Below, in pieces: positions 24,232 through 35,679 of a stretch of DNA of 64,000 bases. The notes under the pieces are model-generated. The model saw only the letters and a program-made list of their open reading frames with translations. It was not told the origin of the DNA and did no database searches. Source of the stretch: Collybiopsis luxurians FD-317 M1. Taxonomy: Eukaryota; Basidiomycota; Agaricomycetes; Agaricales; Omphalotaceae. A program made the position numbers and the translations under genes. The DNA is taken from contig KN834830.1 in NCBI GenBank assembly GCA_000827265.1, positions 74,713 to 138,712 of the forward strand. The letters run 5' to 3'. The number at the start of each line of letters is the position of its first letter. Within the stretch, counting starts at the first letter, position 1.

Positions 24232-26837
24232 ATGTTTATAGTATCCACCACTGCATCTGCGGACTCCGAAATGGAAACGACGTCCACCATCATCACCACT
24301 GCAACTGTGGACTCGGGATCAACTGAGAAAAACACTAGTATTCAAGACCTTCTCCGACGTGCTCTCTTGGAACTCGATGCTCATAAGCAGAATCGGAGCC
24401 TGCGATTCCAATGGCTTCATCCGCAAGCGGCCCAGCAGCTGGTAGACCACCTACAATCGGCGAGCCCTTAAGCAGAAACAGTCAATTCACAGGAACACTA
24501 AAGCGCTCATTTTTATAGATTTTGGATTCTGGACAGAATAATTTGAAGGATCACAAAAAGTACTTTGGCCTATGTCGCCATCTCTCACGGAGGTTTCAAA
24601 TTTTACCTTTATCGCTAATAATTCGCGACATCAAACGCGAGGGACAGAATCCAGTTGCGGGCGGTGGTTTTGCAGTGAGCGCCATTGGGTATTCGTAACA
24701 AGATAAGAGCTGTGCTGACAGATAACTAATAGGACATATGGCGCGGAACCTTGAACGAAAAACCTGTATGCTTGAAAGTCCTGCGGCTTACCCTCGAGCG
24801 GGATGAAAAGGCTCGCGATGAGATTCGCCAGGTCGGTTAATTGCATACTTACTCGAATAAAAGCCACAGGTGACAGAAGGCTCTATTTATTTCAGCAATT
24901 CTGCCACGAAGCTTTGGTCTGGCGCTAGCTACACCATCCCAATATCCTTCCTCTGCTTGGTGTCAACATCGATGTCTTCCATCCATCATTCTGTCTTATT
25001 TCACCTTGGATGAACAATGGGGATATAATCACATTCTTGAAGCAACATCCGCAGCACAACATACATTGGGTTGTATGTGCACTAAGATTGTTTCACATTC
25101 AAAATGATAATCATGGCATTCCGTAGCTTTGTGAAATCGCAGCTGGCCTACATTATCTACATTCTAGAGACCCCCCTGTGATTCATGGTGATATACGCGG
25201 GGTGCATGCGCCGCTACTTCAATTGATTATTTGCTGAACCTATATTTGTCCGATTTCAGGGTAACATTCTAGTCAATGATAATCTTCACTGCTGCCTGGC
25301 CGACTTTGGTTTAACGCTGGTCACTACCAGCTCTCAAACATGGTCCCTTACAACTTCTTCGGCCACTAGCAAAGGTTCTATGCGCTGGTTAGCACCGGAA
25401 CTTTTTATTCCCGGCTTAGCTGTGCCTTTTCCTAATCATACATCCAGAGATGTATATGCATTTGGTTGCACAATAGTTGAGGTAGGATGTTTCTGTTTGT
25501 CTCATTTCATCCTCATTCAAGTTACATCATAGATCCTGACTCAAAAACCACCGTTCCACGACTGCAAAAATGATTACTCTGTATTGGTCCTTTTGATGAA
25601 TGGTGGTCGACCCACAAGGCCCCAGGATGTCTGGTGTCCAGATTTTATTTGGGATCTCACTACCCACTGCTGGGCTCAGAATGCCCAAGATCGTCCCTCA
25701 GCAAATGAAATATTTGATCTTTTGCAGCGTGTGCCTGTGGGATTTGAAGAAAAGAGGAATAAAGATGATGAGTACTATGTATATTCCGCTGGAACTCCTC
25801 CGGGTAAATTTCTCCTTGTTCATAGCTCTCCACCGACTGATTTTCTTTTTCTTTTCAGCCCTGGACCTGGACATTCCACTTTTGAGGCAGCAAGAGCAGA
25901 AGTGGATGGCGCTGATATTGACTGTTCCGGCTGCGCAAGCATGCAAGAACAAGAAGGTTCGGAAGCTGCTCGGAGGAGGAGTCCCCTCGTCGGTTAGGTA
26001 CCTAGTTTGGTCACACCTGACAAATGCAAAGTCTATGGGCTTGGCTGGCATGTATTCACATCTAAGCATGAGAGTTCGAGTTGCTGCATTCGCAGATATG
26101 GAAAGAGATGTGAAGAGGTGTTTTGGGGAGTATCCTCATCTGCAATCTACGGAAGGCTCATTAGTGAGTCTACTGCAGGCCTACTTAACTATGGTCCCAG
26201 ATGTGCCATACTCTACTGGTCTGTAACTTTTATCTTTTCTGCAATAAAGCTCATCTTTTGTTTCCTTTAGGTCTTACTTTGATTGCAGGAAATACACTTC
26301 TTCTTGCTCCTGAAGAGGATGCCTTCTGGATTTTTGTCTCCATGATGGACTCTGCCCTCCGCCTTTACTTCTCTCCCAAATCAACCCAAATGGATGTCGA
26401 TGCGGCGCTTTTCAGTCATGCGCTTGAGGCAAATGATGTCCAAGTGTGGAAAAAAATTTTAGTCAATATGAGTATGACTCCCACTCAGATATGTTTCCCC
26501 TGGTCAGTGAATGGTCCGAAGCTTTACATTTGAATGTTAATATTCGACTTCTATAGGTTTACGACATTATTTGTTGGTAGTTTGCCAGGCGATTACGTTA
26601 ATAGAGTTTGGGTGAGTATCTGAGTGATGCAAACTATATGTCTGCTGAGTTTATAGCCCTCTAGGATCTGTTTCTCTATGAAGGTACGAGTGGCAATTTT
26701 TTCTGTTTCCGCTTGAAACCCATTGGTCTGTAGGAGTCCCCGTGCTGATTCGCATAGGCTTGGCTATTCTCTATTGCTGTCGTTCTGCTATTCTAGAGGC
26801 CACATCTGCAGATGCCGTTTTATACTATTTGAAATGA
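24232..26837 (+). pseudogene. K5: kinase/TBC fusion with two stops
   Basis: Twelve exons match K7: 24232-24459, 24519-24674, 24733-24831, 24896-25072, 25127-25201, 25260-25481, 25533-25803, 25859-26218, 26271-26502, 26557-26611, 26665-26683 and 26734-26837. The kinase exon 4 contains TAG at 24926-24928 (paralogues CAG, Gln in VWRQL). A second stop, TGA at 26835-26837, replaces an Arg codon of K7; the homologous K7 stop would fall at about 27009. Otherwise the motifs are those of K7, including the TBC region GVPSSVRYLVWSHLTNAK, MERDVKRCF, EEDAFWIFVSMMDS and VNRVWDLFLYEG. The Gln-finger position reads YSTG. It cannot make a full kinase. Confidence 0.8.
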
Positions 26838-27011
26838 CCTTCATTAGCTTGGCTACCTCCTTCCCCTGATGCTTTTATCACACTTGCTTTCTCATTTAAG
26901 GTCAAGGATGATGAAGTGCGGAAGCAAAGAGTGAAGATGGAAAAACAGGTGAGGAAGCGAGTTCAAGGCCAGGGTACACGCTTCATTGCCAATAGTGGTG
27001 GAAAAAACTAG

Positions 27012-27649
27012 GAACAAGCTGTTGGATCTTTTTTATCTTTCTTTCCTTTTGCTGATATGTATCCACAACACTTCTTGCATATTCTCTTGTTGTTCTCCAA
27101 TCCCATGTATCTCAAGCATTTGGTATGTTCATTTTTTTTAAATGTCTTTCTCTCATTCATCTGGCATTATATTCATCATAATACTTGGTTCAGTCATTTT
27201 CGCTTTCACTGCATATGCAAATCCAAATGTTGTTACATGATATATATATTTCTATCAACTAGATGAAAATCAGTGTTCCTCACTGTAATCAATGTTTGGG
27301 CCATATCCAAAGATAATATGACTGGGGGAAGGGGGGGCCGAACCTCTCAGGAATGTCTCATCATTTGTACCTATTATGGCTGTATCATACCACATCATAT
27401 CATAGTAGTAGAGGACTCTGAGCGGGGGAGTTTATCATGTTGCCTCCCTCAGTCTTATCTTCCCCCTAAGTGTCCTCCTCATTGAGATGCAAAAACACAG
27501 ATTTTCACTCTTGAACCTGCCTTTAAAGAGTTTCAAGCAAATTGAGTCCTACCTGGCAACATTTTCAGTGATTACAAGTCAGGTCAAACAGCCAGTTAAG
27601 TATACAAGCTTTTTACATCCTAGTCTCCTTGATTAAGCAGTGAGCACAG
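27012..27649. other. 3' flank of K5, duplicated at K7
   Basis: No gene is recognised. The sequence matches 40751-41380 closely, including short open stretches around 27273 and 41014 that are not conserved as proteins. It is probably 3' UTR and spacer of the kinase-TBC gene. Confidence 0.45.
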
Positions 27650-28000
27650 GTTCAGATATTCAAGCATAATGATATGAAGAAGCTCTAGGTGCGTTATCAG
27701 CCAGGGATAGCCCAAGGCCGTGGAAAAAGGTTCTTATCATTCTTGTGTACAGTATCTATGGAAAGAACAATAGTAGAATTTCCCGGGCTTCTGGAACTCA
27801 ATGAGAAATACAAGGTACATGTTCCTTCATCCCTCTCTTGTATTTACCTAACTGAGATTCTGTCTAGGTTTATCTCTTTGTTGATGAACTTGCGAAAGAT
27901 CAATGTGCAAATGAAAACTTTTACCAAATCTTTTGGTGCTTCTGGAGGGTACATCACTGGTACCAAAACCCTCATTGACTGGACACAGGACATACAAAGT
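27650..28000 (+). pseudogene. LCB2 fragment P5
   Basis: Short pieces of the LCB2 core are visible: VQIFKHNDMKKL-like at about 27655, the KKVLII..VSMERTIVEFPGLLELNEKYK exon (about 27725-27813) and an [24 protein letters not shown] stretch (27910-27980). The region between the last two is partly deleted. The sequence stops abruptly before the 3' side of the CHAT gene. The corresponding fragment after K7 is P8. Confidence 0.75.
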
Positions 28001-28218
28001 GCTTAAAATAGGACAGTATGCTATAAAATGTTCAGCTCTTTAAGCATTTGTTTAATATCTGTTCAACATTTTGTTTTCCTTTGTCCTGTGTTAGATTAAG
28101 TACACTAACTTGATGCTAAACATATGCTGGAAAACAAAATCTTCCATTTTATCATCTATGTTAGCAACTTCCATTAACTTGTAGGCTGTGTAATGCAATC
28201 TACCAATGGGGAAATACC

Positions 28219-30282
28219 TTAGACACCAATATGGATAAATGGAACCCATTGCAAAAAATTCTCCTCTCCTACCCTTTCTCGCAAATACCTGACAGCTTGA
28301 TGCAGAGCATAGGCAGTACCACTACTGTCTTCATGTCCTTCAAAAAGACATGAATACAGCTTGCCCATTACAATTGGAGCATCCTTATCTCCAATAGACC
28401 ACATTGTCCCAACAACACTCCTGTATCCAGCCATGAGCATCCCTGTGGAAAGAGCAATGACTTCATCAGGGAAAACATCATCTCCCATTGCTGTTTGGCA
28501 TGCAGACAGAATTGCGAGCTCTTTCTGGCTGAAATTGAGCTCCATGATCATACGGAGATCCACACCACCATCATAAAACTTGAAAGCACTCTGCATCGGG
28601 GCTTGGGAATCTTGGATTCCATGACATGCAAAATGGACACAAGGGTATTTGTCAATCAAGGCAAGTACAGAGGAGGTCTTTGCCTCTGCATGATTGAGCC
28701 AGGTTAACCTTTCTGTGCCAACTACCTGCTGCACTGCTGCAATCTCATCCACAGTGCATGGGATTGGATTCAGCTTTGGGGTTGCAGGTTGTGATACAGC
28801 AAGTATTTTGAGCTGTGCATGTGTAGTTTTGACCTGTCTGCGAACAGCATCAAGTAATACTGAGATACTAGGAGTATATGAAGATATCACAAAATCAAAT
28901 ACTTTGGGACAGCCAGCAAGGTTAGCATGCTGAGTGGAGGTGTATATACCTGCTGCATGAAGAGGGAGGAAGCAAAGTGGGCCAGAAGGGCACCATGTTA
29001 TGCGGCGCTGCTGCTGCATCACTGACTCCATGGGTTCCAGATGTCCAATGTTTTTCAAAATAGGTTCAACAATATCCAGCCAGAGCTCAGACAGTATGAG
29101 ATCCATGCCAGATTGGAGTACAGGTTTGGATAGTCTAATGGCTCGCATGCGCACTCCGGAGCCTTCGAGCAACTGCTGAAAGCTATGTTGCATTTCAGCA
29201 GCCTTCGAGCTTGACAATTGAGGGAGAGGAATATGAATGATTGAATTGCTTTCTGACAATAAAACAAGAGCATCACAACGAGTCGGTGAAGTGTTAAGCA
29301 AGACTATAGGGCTGTGGGCAGTGGCAGCTTGAAGTTCGTATGTGGACATTGGTTGCATAAAGTCTTGAAAGCCATCGAGGCATCGGACATCCCGAACAAG
29401 TTCGTCAAGCCTATGAGCCAGGTCTCTGCCCCTTCTCAAGGCCTCATCTCGACCAGGCGTCTCACTTGACTGCCCTCTGAATGTCTCTATCTCAAACTCG
29501 GCTTTAGAAATCTGGTGAAAAATGTCCTCGACCGTGTCTGCAAGGCCAGAGTTTGCTTGCCGAAGTTTATCGAGTGGCGTGCGGCGCTGCAGAATCTGGC
29601 CCCAAACCACACAGCGACCTCTTTCGAACCACTCCAAGGCAAGTTCGAGGTTACCCACTTCTATGGCGGTGGCGACGGCACCATTGACACACTCCCGGAT
29701 GTTAGGAATCCAGGAGTATCGGCGGATAAGCGACGTTCCTGCGGTAGAGATACGGGGAATGAGGTCCATGGCAAATTTATATGCACCAAGCGCTGACGAT
29801 GGACCGTTATGGGCCAAAGAAAGCTCTGCGTAAGATCGAGCGGATTCAAGCAGAACATTTGGCTTTGCAGTGGTACGCATGGCATCGCGGAATGCTTGAA
29901 ATACATTCTCGAGGTCAGATGCTGAATGCGAGATACGCTCGAAACGGATGCGTAACATGTTACCGAGATTATTGAGAGATACCGCACTGGACTCGATTTG
30001 GAGAGCGATACCTGCCTGCTGGGCCGTAATGGCTGCATCCAGGTCGGACGCATCGTCTGTAAGCTCGAACCGTCGAAATAGCGTGTTGGCCAAGTTTACT
30101 AGCGCACGGTCATTTGAGGTGATATCGTTGGCCCGCTTGAAAGCCGCTATAGCTCGGGAAAGATCCTCGATAGAATTGGATTCATGAAAACTCGCAAGGT
30201 GCTCGAATCCACTTTCAAAGACAGCCTCATATGAATCCGATCCGTTCAAGATCTCCGCGTTTTCAATGTTGGGTGTGGACAT
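28219..30282 (-). CDS. TPR-CHAT protein (caspase-like fold), 687 aa
   Basis: This is a single uninterrupted frame. I take the start as the ATG at 30282 (MSTPNIENAEI), although the frame is open a little further upstream. Residues about 20-270 form TPR-like helical repeats (SRAIAAFKRAND, NLANTLFRRF, SLNNLGNMLRIRFE, LELALEWFERGR). The C-terminal part from about 400 is a CHAT domain with both hallmark catalytic residues: His in VHFACHG (His554) and Cys in AILSACQTA (Cys595). It ends GTMWSIGD...WVPFIHIGV. CHAT proteins are caspase-fold proteases; in bacteria several act in defence, and in fungi they are often part of NLR-like or TPR architectures. The substrate is unknown. It is transcribed opposite to the kinases, back-to-back with LCB2 relic P6. 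It is the only intact non-kinase gene inside the array. Its 5' end is duplicated at 53544-53745. Confidence 0.85.
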   Translation of the reverse strand: MSTPNIENAEILNGSDSYEAVFESGFEHLASFHESNSIEDLSRAIAAFKRANDITSNDRALVNLANTLFRRFELTDDASDLDAAITAQQAGIALQIESSAVSLNNLGNMLRIRFERISHSASDLENVFQAFRDAMRTTAKPNVLLESARSYAELSLAHNGPSSALGAYKFAMDLIPRISTAGTSLIRRYSWIPNIRECVNGAVATAIEVGNLELALEWFERGRCVVWGQILQRRTPLDKLRQANSGLADTVEDIFHQISKAEFEIETFRGQSSETPGRDEALRRGRDLAHRLDELVRDVRCLDGFQDFMQPMSTYELQAATAHSPIVLLNTSPTRCDALVLLSESNSIIHIPLPQLSSSKAAEMQHSFQQLLEGSGVRMRAIRLSKPVLQSGMDLILSELWLDIVEPILKNIGHLEPMESVMQQQRRITWCPSGPLCFLPLHAAGIYTSTQHANLAGCPKVFDFVISSYTPSISVLLDAVRRQVKTTHAQLKILAVSQPATPKLNPIPCTVDEIAAVQQVVGTERLTWLNHAEAKTSSVLALIDKYPCVHFACHGIQDSQAPMQSAFKFYDGGVDLRMIMELNFSQKELAILSACQTAMGDDVFPDEVIALSTGMLMAGYRSVVGTMWSIGDKDAPIVMGKLYSCLFEGHEDSSGTAYALHQAVRYLRERVGEENFLQWVPFIHIGV

Positions 30283-30639
30283 ACTTTTTGGAAGAGACCA
30301 AAACAATGGTGTGATTGTCGAGGAACGTGATGGAAGCGTCGATCCTAGAATGTCAAGTAATGTAGCATCAGAGTAGAAGTAATGAATATAAGTTGATGGA
30401 TATATACCGTTGGCGAATCAATCTTTCAATCAATGCTGTAGCCAAAGCATTCGCAGAAATAAGCGCTGAAATGAACAAGCGCTGAAATGAACTTCCGGAT
30501 CAAATTGATGTGCTTGCTTGACTTTTGTCCATGATTGTATTCAGACTCAATGCTCCGGACTAGGCCTTTACGACGTGCGTTCTTTGCTCTGTTGTTGCCG
30601 CCCCGCCTTCTGAGTTCACTTGATTAGGTTTCTCCCCTC

Positions 30640-32047
30640 AACTCAATAACGACGGATGGACGTATGTTTTGCTCGGCCTTTTCCTGGTCCCGCTGGTCGT
30701 ACTAGCAAAAATTTGGACATTATACACCACATACAACTCATCCTCAATTCATGAACTAGTACATCGAACATTTTCCCGTACAACTGTCACGGTTCTGCAT
30801 TCATTCCTGGGAAATGTGCGGACGCTATCGAAGCAGGCATGAAGCGCCACGGTGTGCCTTCCCAGAGCTCTAGGTTGACCGAGGCTTGTTGCAAGACTTG
30901 TCAGAATGGGAATGGAAGCTGCGGGAATCCGCTCCATGGATTTTGTAATATACTCTACGTGCGTTCCCGCCTTGGTTTTCAAAGAGTGCCTCGTCTTTCT
31001 GACGAACTGAACCCCACTCCTATTCGGTTTAGCAGTGGATGCAGTCAGTATCTGACCCACATGTTCGCATGTTCAAACATAATGACATGGAGATGCTCGA
31101 GAGGGAGGTCATTGAAAGGGACAGCATCGGTCTAGGACGAGGATTGTTGCGAGGCCGTATAGTATGGAGAGAACGATTTTGGACTGGACCGAAGGTACGC
31201 ATTCCTATGTCCTTCTCTTATCTATTAGCTGACGTTTTTTCCAGCTCTACTTTTTTGACAATGCTCATTCCATTGGTGCCATCAGTCCTCACGAATGATG
31301 AGGCTGCGACTACTCTGGTGTCGACCCGCGAAAAGCTGACGTTTTCATGGCAACATTCGCTAAATCTTTCGGTGTTTCCGAAAGGCGTATTGCTAGAAAA
31401 TTCAACTGCTAGCGCGGCTACAGCAACTCCGGTGCCTATGCACAGTCCATCTCCCCTTTGGTGCTCCACAGATTATGGCCAGCATGACGAATATCATGAG
31501 TGTCGACACAAGTGGGCCGGTCCCAGCTTCCAACATCCAGACCCTCGGAATTCACCCCTCAGCGCCGTCCTCTTCCTCGGCCATCCAGCGAGAAGCCCGG
31601 TGCCACCATCCCGGTCCCATCTCCCAGTGCTTACCCCCTCAATGGATCTCCCTTCCCCATACCCTATCCTCTGGCACCGAAGGCCAAATGCGTCTCCCCC
31701 GCCCCTCCTTCAGCCCCTACCACCTCCATCACAGACTAGACAAACTCGGGTTCATCACCTACTGCCATCCCTCCTTCCCCATCGTCCCCCTCTTATCCTC
31801 AACCCGTGAAAATGACCATGTTCCACCGGATGATGAAGGACCGCAAGACGCCGCTCATTTCGTCCAGGGTGCGGTTCTGCCTGAGCGCGAGTCATACGAA
31901 GGAGGATATTGATGAGATTCTAACGGCGTATGATGCTATTGGATTTGAAACATGGGGTTGAGAGGGGATTCCCGGAAGAGGTGGAGTGTGGATGAGGTTT
32001 GTAGGAGGGCGGTGGAGTTGGTGCATATTCCTGATCATGAGCATTGA
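30640..32047 (+). pseudogene. LCB2 relic P6
   Basis: The copy is strongly degraded. An N-terminal piece (FAQPFPGPAGRTSKNLD-like, about 30668-30720), a core piece (ACCKTCQNGNG...SDELNPTPIRFS, about 30885-31035), MFKHNDMEMLEREV (about 31070), a rearranged PLP exon and a C-terminal part (FHRMMKDRKTPLISSRVRF, SHTKEDIDEILTAYD, to TGA 32045-32047) are recognisable in different frames. Pairwise similarity with P10 is high, and both follow a CHAT 5' end. It is followed by K6. Confidence 0.75.
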
Positions 32048-32539
32048 GGGGTGTGTGTTGAAGGACAAGAGTGCTGAGCGCTCTTGTTTTGCATGCCGAG
32101 GCCTCTTGGATTTTTTTTTCCCGAGTGCCCATGGATACGAAATGAACTGGAGAGATGGATGGATGGATGAATGAAAAGCAAAAAGATATAGAACTCGAAA
32201 TGGACTTGGACCCTTCATTTTCTTTATGTTAATGCCACTTGTGTCAATACTAAAATAGTTAATGCTCGCAACGTATACTCGGTGTTTTAACGATCGATTT
32301 ATTGCTTCTTTTTGATTTGCCAGTTTTGGTCAGTGCCGAAATGAACGTATGACCTTTTCTCATTTCAACTTCTATGCTGTAGTGAAAGCTGTTGATGAAT
32401 GATAGCTGTCGAAACACATGACTAGCATCGTTGTTCCAGCCAGTATTTTACGTTAACCTCGAGTTTAACATCCTTAAATGCTTAGGACCACCGCAATCGC
32501 TACGTCCACTCTGTCCACTACTGCACCTGCGGACCTAAA

Positions 32540-35127
32540 ATGGAATCGACGTCGACTATCATTACTGCTGCAACTGCGGGCTCGGACTCGACTGATGAAA
32601 GCACCAGCATCCAGGAGCTTCTCCGGCGTGCACTTTTAGAATACGACGCTCACAAGCAAAATCGGGGTCTGCGATTTCAATCGCTTGAGCCCCAAGCGGC
32701 CCAACAACTGGTAGACTACCTACAATCGGCAAGTCTTTAGTCAAAACCAGCTGGTCCGCGGAAACACTGAAGCGGTTATGTGGACATACTAGGTCTTGGA
32801 TTCTCGACAGCATGATTCGAATGATCACACAAAGTACTTCAGCATTTTTCGCTATCTCTCACGAAGGTTTCAAATTTTACCTTCATCACTGGTGATTCGC
32901 TACATAAAACGAGAGGGATTAAACCCAGTTGCGGGTGGTGGGTTTGCAGTGAGTGCCGTTTGGTATACGTCATGCTACAAGCTGTTCTAACAGACAGCAA
33001 ATAGGATATATGGCGTGGAACCTGGAAGAAAAAGCCAGTTTGTTTAAAGGTCCTTCGGCTTACCCTTGAGCCAAATGAAACGAAAAGGGATAAGATTCGC
33101 AAGGTTGACAAATTTACTTTACTCTTAAAACATAACTATAGAAGATTCAATTATCCTTTCAGGAATTCTGCCACGAAGCTTTAGTCTGGCGCCAACTACA
33201 CCATCCCAACATTCTCCCGTTGCTTGGCGTTAATAGCGATCTCTTTCACCCATCGTTCTGTCTCATTTCACCCTGGATGGAAAATAGGGATATCAATACA
33301 TTTTTGAAGCAAAATCCACTGCACAGCCTCCCTTCCGTTGTACGTGCTTCGAGATTATATCACATTTGGCATGATAATCATGGTGTTCTATAGCTCCACG
33401 AAGTCGCAGCTGGTCTACATTATTTACATTCCAGAGAACCCCCGTTGATTCATGGTGACATACGCGGGGTGCGTGCGCCACTACCTTGATTAATTATCTG
33501 CTGAATGTACACATGTATGCTGTACTTCAGGGTAACATTCTTGTCAATGATGATCTTCACTGCTGCCTAGCCGATTTTGGTTTAACATTAGTCACTACCG
33601 GCTCACAAGTGTGGTCACTTACAACTTCTTCAAGCTCTAGCAAAGGTTCTATGCGTTGGTTGGCACCAGAGTACATTGACAGCTCAGGTCCTACTAGTAA
33701 TCACACATCCAGAGATGTATATGCATTTGCTTGCACTATTGTTGAGGTATGATGTTTCCACTTCTTTCTCACTTCATTCTTAAATAAATGTTTGACTATC
33801 TATCTATGTCAGCTCCTGACTCAAAAGCCACCATTTCATGATTATATGACTGATTACAAGGTTATGAACTATGTGATGTATGGTGGCAGACCTACAAGGC
33901 CCCAGAATGTTTGGTGCCCAGATGTTATCTGGGATCTCACCACGCAGTGCTGGGCTCCGATTGCGCAAGATCGTCCTTCGACAAACAAAATCCTCAATGA
34001 TCTGCAGGGTGTACTCTCTGAAGAGAAAGCGGCAGTAGAGAAGATGGCGGCAGAGAAGGCTGCGGCAGAGAAGCAGGCGGCAGAGAAGCAGGCGGCAGAG
34101 AAGCAGGCGGCAGCGAAGAAGGCTGCAGTGGAGAAGGCCGCAGCGGAGAAGGCTGCGGCAGAGAAGGCTGCAGCAGAGAAGAAGGCGGGAAAGAAGAGAA
34201 AGAAGAGAGGAAAGAGGAACACCGAGGCAGAGAAGGAGGCTAATACTCGACAGATAAGTATGTCCGGCGGTGGTTCCCATCGTGGTGGAGACAGGGCCGA
34301 GCAATCCAGTGCTGATGATAGGACTGTCAGTGGTAATACTCCTTGGCCTCCTTCAAGGACTGATAATTTGTCCACAGATCAGCAACGGCGGAACCACGAC
34401 ATTCGGTCCTAGCAGCGTTCTCGCAGGCAACAAGGGTGACAAACGGAAGTCACTATCGAGGACAAATTCTAGCACCAACATGTTGCAGATGCTCCAGAAT
34501 GTTGAGGCTTCTGAAGTCGTCGGCAAATCAAGCCTGCCGCCCAGTCGCAAGGCAAGCATTGACTTGGGTTCGGGTGGTGCACCGGAACCAGCACCTCAGC
34601 GGAAACGTCTCATTTTGCAACCTCGGTTGAGACCGCTTGACCAGGATACTGCGCCTAGTACAGAGTCGGATTCCGAATTCGACGAAGGAGTCTCACAGTA
34701 TCCAGAGCAGGAGATGTCGGAAGCAGAGGCCAAGAAGAAGATCGACGAGGATATCAAAGAGTTCTTCGGTGTTCGTGATCTGGATGAAGCTGAGGTGTAC
34801 TTCGCCAAACTTCCAGTGGTTCATCACCATGCTCTTGTAGACAAATTGGTCTCCACTGCTATCGAATCCAAGGAAGCTGATGCAACACTTGTTGGGAGAT
34901 TTTTCCAGCGAGCAGCTTCAAAGAAGCTTGTCTCGTCCTCTGCACTTGAAGAAGGTTTCCTTGGTATTGCCGAATTCCTAGATGACATTGCCATCGACGC
35001 TCCAAAGGCGACTGATCTCTATGCAATCATGATCAAGGGCGCTGACCTGAGTGAGGAGCAGCTAAAGACTATTGCATCAAAATCTGCCGGGAATGGGGAT
35101 AAGCTTCTGGACCTGGTTTCATCATAA
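32540..35127 (+). CDS. K6: kinase fused to eIF4G C-terminal (MA3) region, 724 aa
   Basis: Exons 32540-32728, 32793-32948, 33005-33103, 33163-33339, 33394-33468, 33531-33746, 33813-34325 and 34378-35127 join without a stop. The kinase holds AGGGFADIWRGTW, Lys130, HGDIRGGN (Asp229), DFG (Asp247), MRWLAPE and QDRPSTNKI. Residues about 374-445 are an Ala-Glu-Lys coiled coil of AEKAA/AEKQA repeats. From about 455 the sequence becomes eIF4G-like: SHRGGDR, then TFGPSSVLAGNKGDKRKSLSRT, PPSRKASIDLG, and an MA3 domain from about 588 (SEAEAKKKIDEDIKEFFGVR, SKEADATLVGRFFQRA, IAEFLDDIAIDAPKA). MA3 of eIF4G binds eIF4A or regulatory kinases. The MIF4G core and the eIF4E site are absent, so it is not a translation factor. 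The first donor is GC. Neighbours are LCB2 relics P6 and P7. Confidence 0.85.
34021..34197 (+). repeat. Coding minisatellite (GAGAAGGCGGCA-type 12-15 bp units)
   Basis: Repeats of GCAGAGAAG(C/G)(A/C)GGCG inside exon 7 of K6 encode the Ala-Glu-Lys coiled coil. Three adjacent units near 34075-34110 are identical, so copy number probably varies between strains. Confidence 0.8.
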
Positions 35128-35679
35128 ACTTTGCTTATACTGTCATTGCGTTACCTCCTTTTGCTATCATTTTACTCTTGCATATGTAGTAGATTGTCGG
35201 TATAACATACTTAGTACTAACGACTGATTCAACACCATCGAGTTTATTTTCGGCTAACGGGTCGATCTTCGGGCATATTCCTGCAGCGTCGAGTTTAAAC
35301 TGAAGTTACCGTCCAGTTTTTAAGCATTTACACTTAGCTACTCGCAGCAGACGTCGTATGAGCCTTGCTTCTATTGGTATACCGTGACAGTGTCTCACTT
35401 TCGTGACCTGTGAATAACCTGCATCCTCCTGGTTCCAGAACACTTGTTAGTCGTAAGTAACTGGCGGCGTATGTATTCCGTGTTACCGGTGGGTTTTAGG
35501 ATGGAATGCCTTCTCCCTTCAAGAAGTCCCGGTAAATGTGATGAGGTCCGGCCTCCCGGCACGGTTCACGACGGCAAAGACCGATGAGATTATCGGTATT
35601 GGGTTTTTCTTTGCATCCGCTCCGCTCATAGTACTTACACCTCCGACCTTTTCTGGTATCTCTCTCTTGTTGAATACTC
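35128..35679. other. Spacer between K6 and LCB2 relic P7a
   Basis: K6 3' flank and unassigned sequence. No coding region or strong repeat is seen apart from CATCGAGTTTATTTTCGG/CGTCGAGTTTAAACTG, which resemble each other at about 35238 and 35287. Confidence 0.35.

Larger units (their letters stand above)
24100..28005 (+). repeat. Segmental duplication, copy A (K5 and downstream)
   Basis: This block and 37860-41880 share the same order with high identity: promoter block, kinase-TBC gene with twelve matching exons, 3' flank (NVWAISKDN-type sequence near 27300 and 41035) and a short LCB2 fragment. Introns and non-coding 3' flank are conserved too, so the duplication is at DNA level and fairly recent. 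Confidence 0.85.

Noticed and set aside
33804..34375. Long - strand open frames opposite the K6 coiled coil
   Set aside because: They are Cys/Leu- or Ala/Ser/Phe-rich shadows of the Ala-Glu-Lys repeat and match no family.
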